DNA of 64,000 nt from Aliivibrio sp. EL58. GTDB taxonomy: Bacteria; Pseudomonadota; Gammaproteobacteria; Enterobacterales; Vibrionaceae. The notes beneath the pieces are model-generated. The model did not search any database and was not told the origin of the DNA. It worked only from the letters and a program-made list of their open reading frames with translations. The position numbers and the translations under genes are program-made. This document shows positions 18,833 through 29,184 of this stretch, piece after piece. The stretch's first letter is position 1. Every line of letters begins with the position of its first letter. The stretch covers positions 124,001-188,000 of the forward strand of contig NZ_OMPC01000006.1 of assembly GCF_900312675.1 (NCBI RefSeq), written 5' to 3'.

Positions 18833-21634
18833 TTAGTGGGCTTCATCCCAATTGTTACCAAAATCACTCTCTGCAATTAATGGCACATCTAACTCGACTG
18901 CACTTTCCATTAATGCCGTTACTTGCTTAGTCACGTCTTCTAATGCATCTTCTTTCACTTCAAAGACCAATTCATCGTGTACTTGCATTAACAAGTTAAC
19001 TTGACCATTCCCTTCCGCTTCAATCCAGTTATCCACTAAGATCATTGCTTTCTTAATGATATCAGCCGCAGTACCTTGCATTGGCGCATTGATTGCAGCA
19101 CGTTCAGCCGCTTTACGACGCATCGCATTACGAGCATTGATTTCAGGCAAATGTAGGCGACGGCCATATAACGTTTCTACATAACCTTGTTCTGTTGCTA
19201 ACAAACGAGTTTCTTCCATGTATTGCATTACACCTGGGTAACGCTCGAAATACACATTCATGTAATCTTGAGCTTCACCACGAGAAATCCCAATTTGTTT
19301 AGCAAGACCAAATGCACTCATGCCATAGATCAAACCAAAGTTGATGGCCTTAGCACGGCGACGATCTTCAGAGGTCACTTCTTCTATTGATACGCCCTTC
19401 ACTTCTGCAGCGGTTGCTGAGTGAATGTCTTTACCTGCCGAGAACGCTTCTAATAACGCTTTATCTTGAGATAAGTGCGCCATGATACGCAATTCAATTT
19501 GAGAGTAATCGACTGCTAGGATTTTCCAACCATGAGGAGCAACAAACGCTTGGCGAATACGACGACCTTCTTCATTACGAATAGGGATATTCTGTAGGTT
19601 TGGATCGGTCGATGATAAACGACCCGTCGCTGTGACCGCTTGATGATAAGAGGTATGCACACGACCCGTCGTTGGATTAATCATCTTTGGAAGTTTATCG
19701 GTATAAGTCGACTTTAATTTTGCTAAGCCACGGTATTCTAAAATCAGCTTAGGAAGTTCATACTCTAAAGCCAATTCTTGCAGTACTTCTTCATTAGTTG
19801 AAGCTGCGCCTGATGGTGTCTTTTTAATAACTGGCAGTTCCATTTTCTCAAATAGAATCGCTTGCAGCTGCTTTGGTGAATTCATGTTGAACTCTTGGCC
19901 TGCGACTTCATACGCTGCTTTTTCTAGCTCATCTAAGCGCTGCCCAATTTCAAGTGATTGTGCAGAAAGCAGCATGTCATCAATATAAACCCCTTTTCTT
20001 TCCATACGAGAAAGTACAGAGATCAAAGGAAGCTCAATATCAGTAAATACTGTGTTTAACTTCTCATCCGCCACGAGTTTTGCGTGTAATACGTTATGTA
20101 AACGCAGCGTGATGTCAGCATCTTCAGCGGCATAAGGTGCCGCTTCATCTAATGCGATTTGGTTAAACGTAAGTTGTTTCTTACCTTTACCTGCGATCTC
20201 TTCAAAAGATATGGTGTTATGTTGCAGATAACGTAGAGCTAGGCTGTCCATGTTGTGCTTGCCTGCCACACTGTTATAAACGTATGACTCCAACATAGTA
20301 TCGAATTTAATGCCTTTCATCTCGATATCGTAACGCGCTAATACACTTGCATCGTATTTTAAGTTTTGACCCACTTTTGCTTTGTTGTCGTCTTCTAAAT
20401 ACGGTTTTAATTGCTCAAGAACCCAATCACGATCAAGTTGCTCAGGGGCATCAAGATAGTCATGAGCAACAGGAACATACGCAGCTTCGCCTTCTTCGAT
20501 AGCAAATGACAAACCAATCAGGTTAGCCACCATGTAATCTAAACTGTCTGTTTCTGTATCAAATGCAGCGACTTCTGCATTATTTAATTTTTCTAACCAA
20601 GATAGAAATGCTTCTTTGGTTAAAATAGTCTCGTACTTTGAACGATCTATTTGAGCAGCAACAATTGTTTCTTCTTCAGCTTCATTAGCACTGTCTGATG
20701 AGCTCGTTGCTCGATTTGCTGATGTTTCATGTGAAACGATCTTACCGTCACTGCCGTCTAACATTTCAGTTAGCCAGCGCTTAAAGTTCATTTGACCAAA
20801 CATCTGAATTAATTCATCAACATCTGGGGCTTGTTTTACAAGCTCTTCAGGTCGCTGCTCTAATTCAACATCAAGCTTAATGGTCGCTAGTTCATAAGAA
20901 AGGTAAGCCCCTTCTTTATTCTCTTCTAACTTTTTCGCCATGCCTTTTGAGCCACGGAAACCTAATGGTGCAATATCATCAAGATTGGCATAAAGGGCAT
21001 CTAAGCCACCCACACCTTGTAATAGTGCTCTTGCTGTTTTATCACCAATGCCAGGAACACCCGGAATGTTATCTGAGGTATCACCCATCAGTGCGAGATA
21101 ATCAATAATCAGCTCTGGTGGCACGCCAAATTTCTCTTCAACACCTTCAGGTCCCATGATCACATTTGTCATGGTATTGATCAGAGTTACGTTTTCATCA
21201 ACCAATTGCGCCATATCTTTATCGCCAGTACTGATCAGTACTGGAATACCCGCTTTTGATGCCTGCGATGCTAACGTACCAATCACATCATCGGCCTCTA
21301 CCCCTGATATAGAGAGCAGTGGTAAGCCCATTGCTTTGATCAGTTTATGTAGAGGTTCAATTTGACAACGTAAATCATCCGGCATAGGTGGACGATTCGC
21401 TTTATACTCTGGATACATGTCATTACGGAAGGTTTTTCCTTTCGCATCAAAAATAACCGCAACACGATCCGTTTCAAATTGTTTTAGAAGACTACGTAGC
21501 ATATTGATAACGCCATACACCGCACCCGTTGGTTGGCCGTCGCCATTAGTAAAATTAGGCGCTGCGTGATACGCACGGAAAAGATACGAAGAGCCATCCA
21601 CTAAGATGAATGGATTATCAGGAATTCTTGCCAT
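18833..21634 (-). CDS. polA: DNA polymerase I
   Basis: Removes RNA primers and fills gaps in replication and repair. I start at the ATG of [19 protein letters not shown] (933 residues); an upstream frame adds 38 unconserved residues. Domains: N-terminal 5'-3' nuclease ([28 protein letters not shown]), 3'-5' proofreading domain with intact DTETDSLD, and the family A polymerase domain with DYSQIELR, the O-helix [13 protein letters not shown] and motif C VHDEL. The linker between the nuclease domains (about residues 305-345) is variable and also holds a parS-like sequence. Spot 42 RNA follows downstream and RyhB lies upstream. Confidence 0.97.
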   Translation of the reverse strand: MARIPDNPFILVDGSSYLFRAYHAAPNFTNGDGQPTGAVYGVINMLRSLLKQFETDRVAVIFDAKGKTFRNDMYPEYKANRPPMPDDLRCQIEPLHKLIKAMGLPLLSISGVEADDVIGTLASQASKAGIPVLISTGDKDMAQLVDENVTLINTMTNVIMGPEGVEEKFGVPPELIIDYLALMGDTSDNIPGVPGIGDKTARALLQGVGGLDALYANLDDIAPLGFRGSKGMAKKLEENKEGAYLSYELATIKLDVELEQRPEELVKQAPDVDELIQMFGQMNFKRWLTEMLDGSDGKIVSHETSANRATSSSDSANEAEEETIVAAQIDRSKYETILTKEAFLSWLEKLNNAEVAAFDTETDSLDYMVANLIGLSFAIEEGEAAYVPVAHDYLDAPEQLDRDWVLEQLKPYLEDDNKAKVGQNLKYDASVLARYDIEMKGIKFDTMLESYVYNSVAGKHNMDSLALRYLQHNTISFEEIAGKGKKQLTFNQIALDEAAPYAAEDADITLRLHNVLHAKLVADEKLNTVFTDIELPLISVLSRMERKGVYIDDMLLSAQSLEIGQRLDELEKAAYEVAGQEFNMNSPKQLQAILFEKMELPVIKKTPSGAASTNEEVLQELALEYELPKLILEYRGLAKLKSTYTDKLPKMINPTTGRVHTSYHQAVTATGRLSSTDPNLQNIPIRNEEGRRIRQAFVAPHGWKILAVDYSQIELRIMAHLSQDKALLEAFSAGKDIHSATAAEVKGVSIEEVTSEDRRRAKAINFGLIYGMSAFGLAKQIGISRGEAQDYMNVYFERYPGVMQYMEETRLLATEQGYVETLYGRRLHLPEINARNAMRRKAAERAAINAPMQGTAADIIKKAMILVDNWIEAEGNGQVNLLMQVHDELVFEVKEDALEDVTKQVTALMESAVELDVPLIAESDFGNNWDEAH
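20723..20738. other. Degenerate parS-like site inside polA
   Basis: TGTTTCATGTGAAACG differs from the parS consensus TGTTNCACGTGAAACA at two positions (one in the central CG, one at the last base). It lies in the variable linker of polA, where codon choice is free. See the stronger site at 61445-61460. Confidence 0.4.
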
Positions 21635-22055
21635 AGTCGGTATTATCCAGAGGTTATTATGATCAATGAGTTTCATTTTATACCCAAGTAACTTAAAGAT
21701 GCCAGTTTCAGTACGAATTGCTTGGTTTTTAGGCTTCAAACTGCTCAATATCGTGGGTTCTTGCTTTTCTTTACTTTAATGAATAGAAATAGAACTCTTT
21801 TCTTAGGCATCTCCTGTGGATAACTCTGTTTGTAATTATTTTTTGGTTAATTAATAACTAATTTATCAATTCAAAAAAATACAATTAAAAACTAAAAAAT
21901 CAAATGGTTAGATCTAAAAAAACGATCAACAAAGAGATCCTTACTTGATCATGCTTTGTGGACAATAATATTAACCTCCTTATTTATGTATGAAAAAAGA
22001 CCGCTTTAAAAGCTCATTATTTATAAAATAGTCACTAGAAACTCAAAAAACAGAC
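21635..22055. other. AT-rich spacer between polA and ryhB with DnaA-box-like sites
   Basis: About 420 bases with no gene. It holds the polA promoter region, a perfect DnaA-box sequence TGTGGATAA at 21815-21823, a one-off variant TGTGGACAA at 21957-21965, and four GATC sites within about 50 bases (21910-21950). I cannot pick a polA promoter with confidence. Confidence 0.5.
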
Positions 22056-22233
22056 AAAAAAAAGCGGCGTCTTCGATAAGAAGCGCCGCTCAGCAAAAAA
22101 AGAATAATGGTGTCGTTAACTTAGAAACGCCACCACCACTCATAGAGCTGATTTATACTGGAAGCAATGTGAGCAATGTCGTGCCTTCTTGAAGTTGTGC
22201 GGGGTAAACCGTAGTGCGTAACTCCCTGAAGAC
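22056..22233 (-). ncRNA. ryhB: RyhB iron-responsive small RNA
   Basis: The minus strand carries GCACGACATTGCTCACATTG then CTTCCAGTAT, the conserved core with which RyhB pairs with target mRNAs in E. coli and Vibrio. It ends in a strong terminator (stem AGCGGCGTCTTC / GAAGCGCCGCT with a T run). A -10-like TATTAT at 22240-22245 and an overlapping Fur box put the 5' end near 22233, for a length of about 178 nucleotides. This is longer than E. coli RyhB (about 90), as known for Vibrio RyhB. It represses genes for iron-using proteins when iron is scarce. Confidence 0.93.
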
Positions 22234-22238
22234 AATGT

Positions 22239-22257
22239 AATAATAACCATTCTCATT
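22239..22257. promoter_or_regulatory. Fur box overlapping the ryhB promoter
   Basis: AATAATAACCATTCTCATT matches the 19-base Fur consensus at about 12 of 19 positions and overlaps the -10 element of ryhB. This is the expected arrangement for repression by Fur in iron-rich cells. Confidence 0.75.
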
Positions 22258-22331
22258 TAGATTGCAATAGGTTAATGAGAAAAGATCTCAACTAATTTAT
22301 AAAAACGTTTGTTTTCATGTTGTTATGATAT

Positions 22332-22358
22332 AAAAAAGGCCAGCACATTGCTGACCTT
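22332..22358 (-). terminator. Terminator downstream of yhhQ
   Basis: The stem AAGGCCAGC / GCTGACCTT has one mismatch, and on the minus strand is followed by six T. It isolates yhhQ from ryhB. Confidence 0.75.
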
Positions 22359-22380
22359 ACTCTTGTATTTTTCTTTAACA

Positions 22381-23052
22381 CTACGACTGAGAAGCTGATG
22401 TCGCCAATTGATGCCCTTCTGAGGTTAACTTACGAATTAAGTAATTCAGTAGCACACCATACATTGGGACAAATAAGCCTAAGCTAATCACTAATTTTAC
22501 ACCGTAATCAACCAACGCAATTTCAGTCCAATGTTCCGCCATGAAAGCATCAGGGCTGTGATAAAAAGCAATAGCAAAGAATGCTAAGGTATCTATCGCA
22601 TTACCAAACAATGTTGAACATGTTGGAGCAACCCACCACTGTTTTAGCTGACGAAGACGGTTAAATACATGAACATCTAATATCTGTCCCAGTAAATAAG
22701 CCATAAAGCTTGCGATCGCAATACGAGCAACAAATAAGTTAAATTCACCCAGTTGTGAAAAACCTTGATATTGACCTTCAAAGAAAATAACCGATAAGAA
22801 ATAAGAGACCGCTAATGCAGGCAACATAACAAAGAAGATGATACTTCTTGCCATTTTTGCCCCAAAAATACGAACTGTTAAGTCTGTAGCTAAGAAAATG
22901 AAGGGAAAAGTAAATGCACCCCATGTGGTGTGAAACCCAAACAAAGTGAATGGGATCTGAACCAAATAGTTACTAGATGCAATAATTACAAGGTGGAATA
23001 CGACAAGGAAAGATAAAGCATTGCGCTGTTGCGCGGGCGTAAATGTACTCAT
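22381..23052 (-). CDS. yhhQ: Queuosine precursor transporter YhhQ
   Basis: Imports the queuosine precursors preQ0 and preQ1 for tRNA modification. The 223-residue protein has about six hydrophobic helices and the family motifs FPFIFLATDLTVRIFG, ASFMAYLLGQILDVHVFNRL and WWVAPTCSTLFGNAIDTLAFF. I saw no preQ1 riboswitch in the 138 bases upstream. Its strand and spacing suggest it is transcribed alone. Confidence 0.9.
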   Translation of the reverse strand: MSTFTPAQQRNALSFLVVFHLVIIASSNYLVQIPFTLFGFHTTWGAFTFPFIFLATDLTVRIFGAKMARSIIFFVMLPALAVSYFLSVIFFEGQYQGFSQLGEFNLFVARIAIASFMAYLLGQILDVHVFNRLRQLKQWWVAPTCSTLFGNAIDTLAFFAIAFYHSPDAFMAEHWTEIALVDYGVKLVISLGLFVPMYGVLLNYLIRKLTSEGHQLATSASQS

Positions 23053-23190
23053 ATAAGTACCTTTTTGTCATTGGGGGCGAGGGAACCCAAATTAAACACA
23101 AAGCTAAAATCACCGTTTATTTACGTAATGACTCTAGCCAATTTTCAGGGCGGTGATTATACATTAACCGCTTTTGATCACAAGAGCCGC

Positions 23191-23481
23191 TTAAAACAAA
23201 CCTGCAATAAACGCCAACTCTTCTTGATGTTCGGTGCGAGCTAAGGCTTCAAGCCATACCGAATTCGAATAATGCTCAGCGCGTAACATAAATTGCGCGC
23301 CTTCAAAGTCGATTAACCACGAGTGTAAATCCGCATCCATTTGCTGCTCAGTGATCTTGGCATCCATAGCGCTCACTAACTGCTTACCTATCGTTTCAAA
23401 AGAATCAAAATCAAACTCTGGAATAGAAAAGATGATCCGTCCCGCGTCTTTATCAAACTCAATTACTGAAAATAGACTCAT
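23191..23481 (-). CDS. Small DUF3630-like protein
   Basis: A 96-residue acidic protein of mixed strands and helices (FSVIEFDKDAGRIIFS, LHSWLIDFEGAQFMLRAEHY), with no signal peptide or membrane helix. I recall it as the DUF3630 family, found next to recQ in Vibrionaceae. It starts 3 bases after recQ ends, so the two are co-transcribed. Function unknown. Confidence 0.75.
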   Translation of the reverse strand: MSLFSVIEFDKDAGRIIFSIPEFDFDSFETIGKQLVSAMDAKITEQQMDADLHSWLIDFEGAQFMLRAEHYSNSVWLEALARTEHQEELAFIAGLF

Positions 23482-23484
23482 GAC

Positions 23485-25320
23485 TTATCCTTGTCCGGTT
23501 ATGTGCATTTCAATCAAATCCAAGAATGGATCAGCGTATTTTTCTAGTTTCTTTTGCCCTACTCCATTAACCGCCAACATTTCACCATACGAGGTCGGCG
23601 TGATATCAGCCATGTCCATTAAGGTCGCGTCACTGAAGACAACATAAGGCGGTAAGTCATCGCGATCTGCAATCGACTTTCTCAATTTACGTAACTTGGC
23701 GAACAACTGCTTATCGTAATTACGGTTATTGAGTTTCTCTGATTTTGCTGTTTTCGCCGCAATATCTAAACGCGGAACAGCAAGCTCTAAGGCTTCTTGT
23801 CCTTTTAAGATAGGACGGGCTTCTTCTGTTAATTGTAAGGTCGAGTTTCGCGTAATATTCTGCGCTAATAATCCTTTATGGATCAGCTGGCGAATAATAC
23901 TCACCCAATACTCATGGCTGTGTTCTTTACCAATACCATAAGTCGATAACTTATCATGTCCGTGCTCTCGAATACGGGCAATCTTCAACCCTCTGAGTAC
24001 TTCCACTACATAGCCAACACCAAAACCTTGGTTTACTCGATATACACACGATAGTGCTTTTTGTGCAGCTTCTGTACCATCAAACTGTTTTGGTGGGTCT
24101 AAACAGACATCGCAGTTACCGCAAGGCTTAGCGCTGTATTCTCCAAAGTAGTTTAATAGTACTTGGCGACGACAAGTTTGGGCTTCAGCAAAAGCGGTCA
24201 TGGCATTCAGTTTATGGCTTTCTACCAATTTTTGAGGACCTTCAGGCTTCTCTTCTACCAACTTTCTTAGCCATACAATATCGGCAGGATCGTATAGCAT
24301 TACCGCTTCAGCAGGTAGGCCATCGCGCCCTGCTCTACCCGTTTCTTGATAGTAAGATTCAATGTTCTTAGGTATATCAAAGTGTGCGACAAAACGAACG
24401 TTTGATTTGTTGATCCCCATACCAAACGCCACCGTAGCGACAACGATCTGAATATCATCACGTTGAAACGCTTCTTGGACATAGTTGCGCTCATCCAAAT
24501 CCAAACCAGCATGATAAGCCGCTGCTCGAATATGGTTATTGCAGAGCTTTTCCGTCAGCATTTCTACTTTCTTACGACTACCACAATAGATCACGCCACA
24601 CTGGTTTTTCTGCGTGGCAAGATAGCGCACAATTTGGCTTACGGGTTTGTGTTTCTCTAATACGGTATAGCGGATATTAGGGCGATCAAAACTGCCCAAA
24701 TATTCATGAGGATTTGGTAAGGAGAGGCGGCTTAAAATGTCTTTACGTGTTGCTTCATCCGCCGTCGCAGTTAGAGCCATAATCGGAACAGCTGGAAAAC
24801 GTTGTTTAATTTGTCCAAGTGATGCGTATTCTGGACGGAAATCGTGACCCCATTGTGAAATACAGTGCGCTTCATCTACTGCTATCATGCAAAGATTTAA
24901 GGACTCTAAACGATCCATAAAATCACGCATCATCACGCGTTCAGGAGAAACATACAGCATTTTTACCACGCCAGAGTTAACACGATTCCAAATCGAAATT
25001 TGCTCTTCACGATCAATGGTTGAGTTTAAACATTCCGCCTTTACTCCATTAGCTTTAAGTTGATCAACCTGGTCCTTCATTAATGAAATTAAAGGAGAAA
25101 TAACCAAGGTTAACCCATCAAAAACCAATGCGGGTATCTGATAACAGAGAGATTTACCCCCGCCCGTAGGCATGATAACGAGGCTGTCTTTACCATCAAG
25201 GACGGCATTGATGACTTCTTCTTGTCCAACACGATATTCTTGGTAGCCAAACACGTCTTTTAAAACAGTGTAACTCTGTGAAACCTGTTCTGCTGGCTGC
25301 TCTGCGATAATGCTGGACAT
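23485..25320 (-). CDS. recQ: ATP-dependent DNA helicase RecQ
   Basis: 3'-5' helicase of the RecF recombination and replication-restart pathways. The 611-residue protein has helicase motifs [16 protein letters not shown] (50-65), [18 protein letters not shown], and [11 protein letters not shown], then the RecQ zinc domain ([19 protein letters not shown]), the winged helix, and an HRDC domain at the C-terminus. All are intact. Confidence 0.96.
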   Translation of the reverse strand: MSSIIAEQPAEQVSQSYTVLKDVFGYQEYRVGQEEVINAVLDGKDSLVIMPTGGGKSLCYQIPALVFDGLTLVISPLISLMKDQVDQLKANGVKAECLNSTIDREEQISIWNRVNSGVVKMLYVSPERVMMRDFMDRLESLNLCMIAVDEAHCISQWGHDFRPEYASLGQIKQRFPAVPIMALTATADEATRKDILSRLSLPNPHEYLGSFDRPNIRYTVLEKHKPVSQIVRYLATQKNQCGVIYCGSRKKVEMLTEKLCNNHIRAAAYHAGLDLDERNYVQEAFQRDDIQIVVATVAFGMGINKSNVRFVAHFDIPKNIESYYQETGRAGRDGLPAEAVMLYDPADIVWLRKLVEEKPEGPQKLVESHKLNAMTAFAEAQTCRRQVLLNYFGEYSAKPCGNCDVCLDPPKQFDGTEAAQKALSCVYRVNQGFGVGYVVEVLRGLKIARIREHGHDKLSTYGIGKEHSHEYWVSIIRQLIHKGLLAQNITRNSTLQLTEEARPILKGQEALELAVPRLDIAAKTAKSEKLNNRNYDKQLFAKLRKLRKSIADRDDLPPYVVFSDATLMDMADITPTSYGEMLAVNGVGQKKLEKYADPFLDLIEMHITGQG

Positions 25321-25501
25321 AAAAAACTCATCAATACTATGGGAGGCTTATTCTACCTATGGTTATTGGTGAGGAAAAGAGCAATAGGAAAATACTAGGC
25401 ACATTCGACACTCCCCTCTATACTTCGTCGCATAACAACTCATACAAGGTGTGATCATAAAACCACCTTTCCCGTTACATTACTTCGTTAAGAATCGACT
25501 T

Positions 25502-26410
25502 ATGCCAACCACTGAAATCGAACAACAGCGCACTCGTCAGGGTGTATTTTTTGCTCTTAGTGCTTACACCATGTGGGGTATTGCACCTATTTATTTTAAA
25601 ACCATCAGTGAAGTGTCGCCTTTTGAGATTTTAAGTCACCGTATTATTTGGTCTTTCTTTTTTCTAGCTGGATTGCTGTTTCTATCTAAAGGATGGAAAA
25701 CCGTTGCCAATACATTAAAAGATAAACGAAAAATGGGTTATCTAATGACAAGCAGTGTGTTGATAGGCGCTAATTGGTTAATTTTCATTTGGGCTGTCAC
25801 TGCTGATCACATGTTGGATGCCAGTCTCGGCTATTTCATCAACCCCATTTTTAATGTCATGCTCGGTATGATCTTTTTAGGGGAACGATTACGAAAATTA
25901 CAGTGGCTTGCAGTTGTTTTTGCGGCTATCGGCGTTCTTATCCAATTAATCACATTTGGATCGATACCTATCGTTGCGTTAGCCCTAGCCTGTAGTTTTG
26001 GGTTTTATGGACTATTACGTAAGAAAGTAGCGATGGATGCGCAATCAGGCTTATTTATTGAAACCTTGGTTTTATTGCCAATCGCAGCAACCTATTTGCT
26101 ATTTATTGCCAACTCTCCAACCTCAAATTTTGCAGAGAACTCAACCAATCTAAATTTACTCCTAATTGCCGCAGGGATTATCACTACGGTTCCTCTGCTT
26201 TGCTTTACTGGCGCAGCAACACGATTAAAGCTATCAACGTTAGGTTTCTTTCAATACATAGGGCCAAGCTTGATGTTTGTTCTTGCGGTGGGTCTTTACG
26301 GTGAAGCATTTAGTACAGATAAAGCGATTACTTTTGTCTTTATTTGGGGTGCGTTGATTATATTTACTACGGACGCATTATTATTCAAAAAGAAGAAAAT
26401 TGCATCATAA
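25502..26410 (+). CDS. rarD: RarD, EamA-type inner-membrane transporter
   Basis: The 302-residue protein has ten predicted helices in two EamA repeats and the RarD signature TRQGVFFALSAYTMWGIAPIYFK-type start (key residues GIAPIYFK), followed by ILSHRIIWSFFF. I start at the ATG of MPTTEIEQQRT, which matches the E. coli length; an upstream GTG adds 17 unconserved residues. The substrate is not established, and the older link to chloramphenicol sensitivity is weak. It is divergent from recQ. Confidence 0.88.
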   Translation: MPTTEIEQQRTRQGVFFALSAYTMWGIAPIYFKTISEVSPFEILSHRIIWSFFFLAGLLFLSKGWKTVANTLKDKRKMGYLMTSSVLIGANWLIFIWAVTADHMLDASLGYFINPIFNVMLGMIFLGERLRKLQWLAVVFAAIGVLIQLITFGSIPIVALALACSFGFYGLLRKKVAMDAQSGLFIETLVLLPIAATYLLFIANSPTSNFAENSTNLNLLLIAAGIITTVPLLCFTGAATRLKLSTLGFFQYIGPSLMFVLAVGLYGEAFSTDKAITFVFIWGALIIFTTDALLFKKKKIAS

Positions 26411-26598
26411 CTCTAAAGTATTAAACAATTACTTACACTATAGCCACACAAATATTATAAATAATAGAGCTAGTTTATAATATATAAATATATTATGTGA
26501 GAATCGTAAAAAAACCATGAAATCTATTACTTATTATGTGACACTAGTTTAATAAAAACAAAATAAACTATTGATAATATTGTAATTAGGTATCTATT

Positions 26599-26766
26599 AT
26601 GGCTAGGTGTACGAAATGTAATACGGAGCTACCGCTCTTACCAACAAAAAGAAGTTTTGTGGAAAAACACATAACTAAACGCGATACGAAAAAATTCAAA
26701 TGCCATGGCTGCAATGAATTACAATTCATAAGCCCATTTACGTCAAGAAAAGTAGATGCCGCATAG
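26599..26766 (+). CDS. Small four-cysteine zinc-ribbon protein (55 residues)
   Basis: A short frame with a TAGG ribosome site eight bases before its ATG. The product has CTKC at residues 4-7 and CHGC at 35-38, the spacing of a zinc ribbon, with a basic middle (KRSFVEKHITKRDTKKFKC). A strong bidirectional terminator begins five bases after its stop, and a very AT-rich 190-base stretch lies before it. These three features together make it a credible gene despite its size. I do not recognise a family. It could bind DNA, RNA or a protein partner. It converges on uvrD. Confidence 0.6.
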   Translation: MARCTKCNTELPLLPTKRSFVEKHITKRDTKKFKCHGCNELQFISPFTSRKVDAA

Positions 26767-26770
26767 AAAT

Positions 26771-26802
26771 AAAAAAAGAGAGCATATTTGCTCTCTTTTT
26801 TT
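26771..26802. terminator. Bidirectional terminator between the zinc-ribbon gene and uvrD
   Basis: The stem GAGAGCA / TGCTCTC with a 4-base loop is flanked by seven A and seven T, so it can stop transcripts from both sides. Confidence 0.9.
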
Positions 26803-26821
26803 ATTTTCGAATCACTTAAAT

Positions 26822-29026
26822 TTACATTGATTCTAATTTTGCATATTGAGTGACAAGCCACTTAATACCTTCACCGTTAAAGGCGACTTGTACTCGACCT
26901 TGCGCGCCAGCACCTTCAAAGTTAATGATTGTACCTTCACCAAATTTAGGGTGCTTAACTCGTTGCCCTAATGCATAGCCAGTTTCATTAAAGTTATTAT
27001 TAATCGCTTTCTGGCCAAATCGACTGTCAGATGAACCCTCTTGAGAACCATAACCACCATAAGACCCCGTTCGGCTTACTTTAGCCTTCATACGAACTTC
27101 TTCAACACAGTTAGTCGGGAGCTCTTTAATGAAGCGTGACGGTTTGTGGTATTTCTCTTGGCCATACACTCGGCGCGTTTCTGCATAAATAATATACAGC
27201 TTTTCCATCGCACGCGTCATACCAACATAACAAAGACGACGTTCTTCTTCTAAACGCCCTGCTTCTTCTGCTGACATTTGGCTTGGGAACATCCCTTCTT
27301 CAACACCCACCATAAATACTAATGGGAATTCCAACCCTTTAGCACTGTGTAATGTCATCAGTTGAACCGCATCTTCAAACTCATCTGCTTGACCTTCACC
27401 GGCCTCTAATGCAGCATGAGTTAAGAAAGCAGTTAAGTCTGTCATCTCTTCTGCTTCTTCTGGCTTATCAAACTGACGAGTCGCCGTTACCAGTTCTTCC
27501 AAGTTCTCAATACGGGCTTTTGATTTTTCACCTTTCTCTTGCTCATACATCGTAAACAGGCCAGAGCTTTTAATCACTTGGTCCGTTTGTTCATGTAAAC
27601 GACAGTCACGAGTATCGTCTTCTAATGCATTAATTAGCTCGATAAAACGGCTTAATGCACCGGCAGCACGACCCGGTAATACTTGCTCTTCAATCAAAGC
27701 AAGACTGGCTTGCCACATGGTCGCTCCACGTTCACGCGCTGCAAAACGTACTGTTTCTAATGTTTTATCACCCAAGCCACGCGTTGGTGTATTTACAACA
27801 CGCTCAAAAGCCGCATCATCATGACGATTGTTCATTAAACGAAGGTAAGATAAAGCATCTTTGATCTCTTGTCGTTCGAAGAATCGCATACCACCATAAA
27901 TTCGATACGGTAATCCTGCTTGAATTAAGGCTTCTTCTAATACACGAGATTGGGCGTTATTACGGTACAAGAACGCTGAATCTTGCAGTGCTCCACCGTT
28001 ATCACGCCACTCTTTAATTTTCCCTACAGCAAAACGGGCTTCATCCATTTCGTTATAAGCAGAATAAATAGAAATCAGATCGCCATCCGCGTCTTCAGTC
28101 CATAACTTCTTACCCATGCGCTCAGTGTTATTACTGATCAGTTCATTGGCAGCATTTAGAATATTCGCAGTTGAACGGTAGTTTTGCTCTAAACGAATGA
28201 TCTTAGCACCCACAAACTCATCTAAGAATTTTTGAATATTTTCGATTTGAGCACCACGCCAACCGTAAATAGACTGATCATCATCACCCACGATCATCAC
28301 TTTACAATCAGAGCCCGCCATCATGCGTAACCATGCGTATTGGATGTTGTTGGTATCTTGGAATTCGTCGACCAAAATGTGCTTGAAACGCGCTTGATAA
28401 TGTTCACGTACGTGTTTGTGATCACGCAGTAATTCATGCGCTCTAAGTAGGATTTCAGCAAAATCAACCAAGCCTGAACGATCACACGCTTCTTGATAAG
28501 CGGTATAAACTTTTAGCCAAGTCTGAGCGATAGGATCATTAAATGTATTGATTTGATGAGGACGTAGACCTTCGTCTTTCTTACCATTAATAAACCAAGC
28601 TGCTTGACGTGCAGGCCAGTTTTTATCATCCAAATTCTGAGCTTTGATCAAACGTTTTAATAAACGCTGCTGATCATCTGAATCAATAATTTGGAAACCT
28701 TCTGGTAATTTCGCATCCAGATAATGTGCACGAAGAATACGATGACAAATACCATGAAAGGTACCGTTCCACATCCCGCCAGCACTGCCATGCATTAACT
28801 CTTCAATACGACCACGCATTTCTGCTGCCGCTTTATTGGTAAATGTCACTGACATAATAGAGAAAGGAGACGCTTGTTCGATTTGCATTAACCATGCGAT
28901 ACGATGAACAAGTACTCGAGTTTTACCACTACCGGCACCCGCAAGTACAAGCATGTTTTCTAACGGAGCGGCTACGGCTTCGCGTTGTTTGTCATTAAGA
29001 CCATCAAGAAGAAAAGAAACGTCCAT
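26822..29026 (-). CDS. uvrD: DNA helicase II UvrD
   Basis: 3'-5' superfamily 1 helicase of nucleotide excision repair and mismatch repair. I start at the ATG of MDVSFLLDGLND, as in E. coli (734 residues). Motifs: Walker A AGAGSGKT (29-36), DEFQDTN, GDDDQSIYGWRGA, LEQNYRS and VGMTRAMEKL. The C-terminal Tudor-like tail (GQRVKHPKFGEGTI), which binds RNA polymerase, is present. Confidence 0.96.
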   Translation of the reverse strand: MDVSFLLDGLNDKQREAVAAPLENMLVLAGAGSGKTRVLVHRIAWLMQIEQASPFSIMSVTFTNKAAAEMRGRIEELMHGSAGGMWNGTFHGICHRILRAHYLDAKLPEGFQIIDSDDQQRLLKRLIKAQNLDDKNWPARQAAWFINGKKDEGLRPHQINTFNDPIAQTWLKVYTAYQEACDRSGLVDFAEILLRAHELLRDHKHVREHYQARFKHILVDEFQDTNNIQYAWLRMMAGSDCKVMIVGDDDQSIYGWRGAQIENIQKFLDEFVGAKIIRLEQNYRSTANILNAANELISNNTERMGKKLWTEDADGDLISIYSAYNEMDEARFAVGKIKEWRDNGGALQDSAFLYRNNAQSRVLEEALIQAGLPYRIYGGMRFFERQEIKDALSYLRLMNNRHDDAAFERVVNTPTRGLGDKTLETVRFAARERGATMWQASLALIEEQVLPGRAAGALSRFIELINALEDDTRDCRLHEQTDQVIKSSGLFTMYEQEKGEKSKARIENLEELVTATRQFDKPEEAEEMTDLTAFLTHAALEAGEGQADEFEDAVQLMTLHSAKGLEFPLVFMVGVEEGMFPSQMSAEEAGRLEEERRLCYVGMTRAMEKLYIIYAETRRVYGQEKYHKPSRFIKELPTNCVEEVRMKAKVSRTGSYGGYGSQEGSSDSRFGQKAINNNFNETGYALGQRVKHPKFGEGTIINFEGAGAQGRVQVAFNGEGIKWLVTQYAKLESM

Positions 29027-29184
29027 CACATCACACTGGTTATTTATACATGTGCGTGAAGTATATACTGAAATGAAGTGAGACCCAAACGCCGAGGGGG
29101 GATTTGCCTTTAATTGAGCAAAGCTAAGACTGACTTCGACTTAGCTTATACTTAATATGCCTTCGCTTTAGTTTATAAGAAAGC

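Noticed and set aside
18621-18836. 71-residue plus-strand frame between spf and polA
   Set aside because: It is antisense to the spf promoter and the polA terminator, is rich in Phe and Ser from AT-rich DNA, and has no ribosome site.
23053-23190. preQ1 riboswitch before yhhQ
   Set aside because: I could not find the short hairpin plus A-rich tail pattern of preQ1-I, nor a clear alternative terminator.
26586-26861. 91-residue minus-strand frame at the uvrD 3' end
   Set aside because: It is antisense to the zinc-ribbon gene, crosses the bidirectional terminator and overlaps the uvrD stop; it is a shadow.
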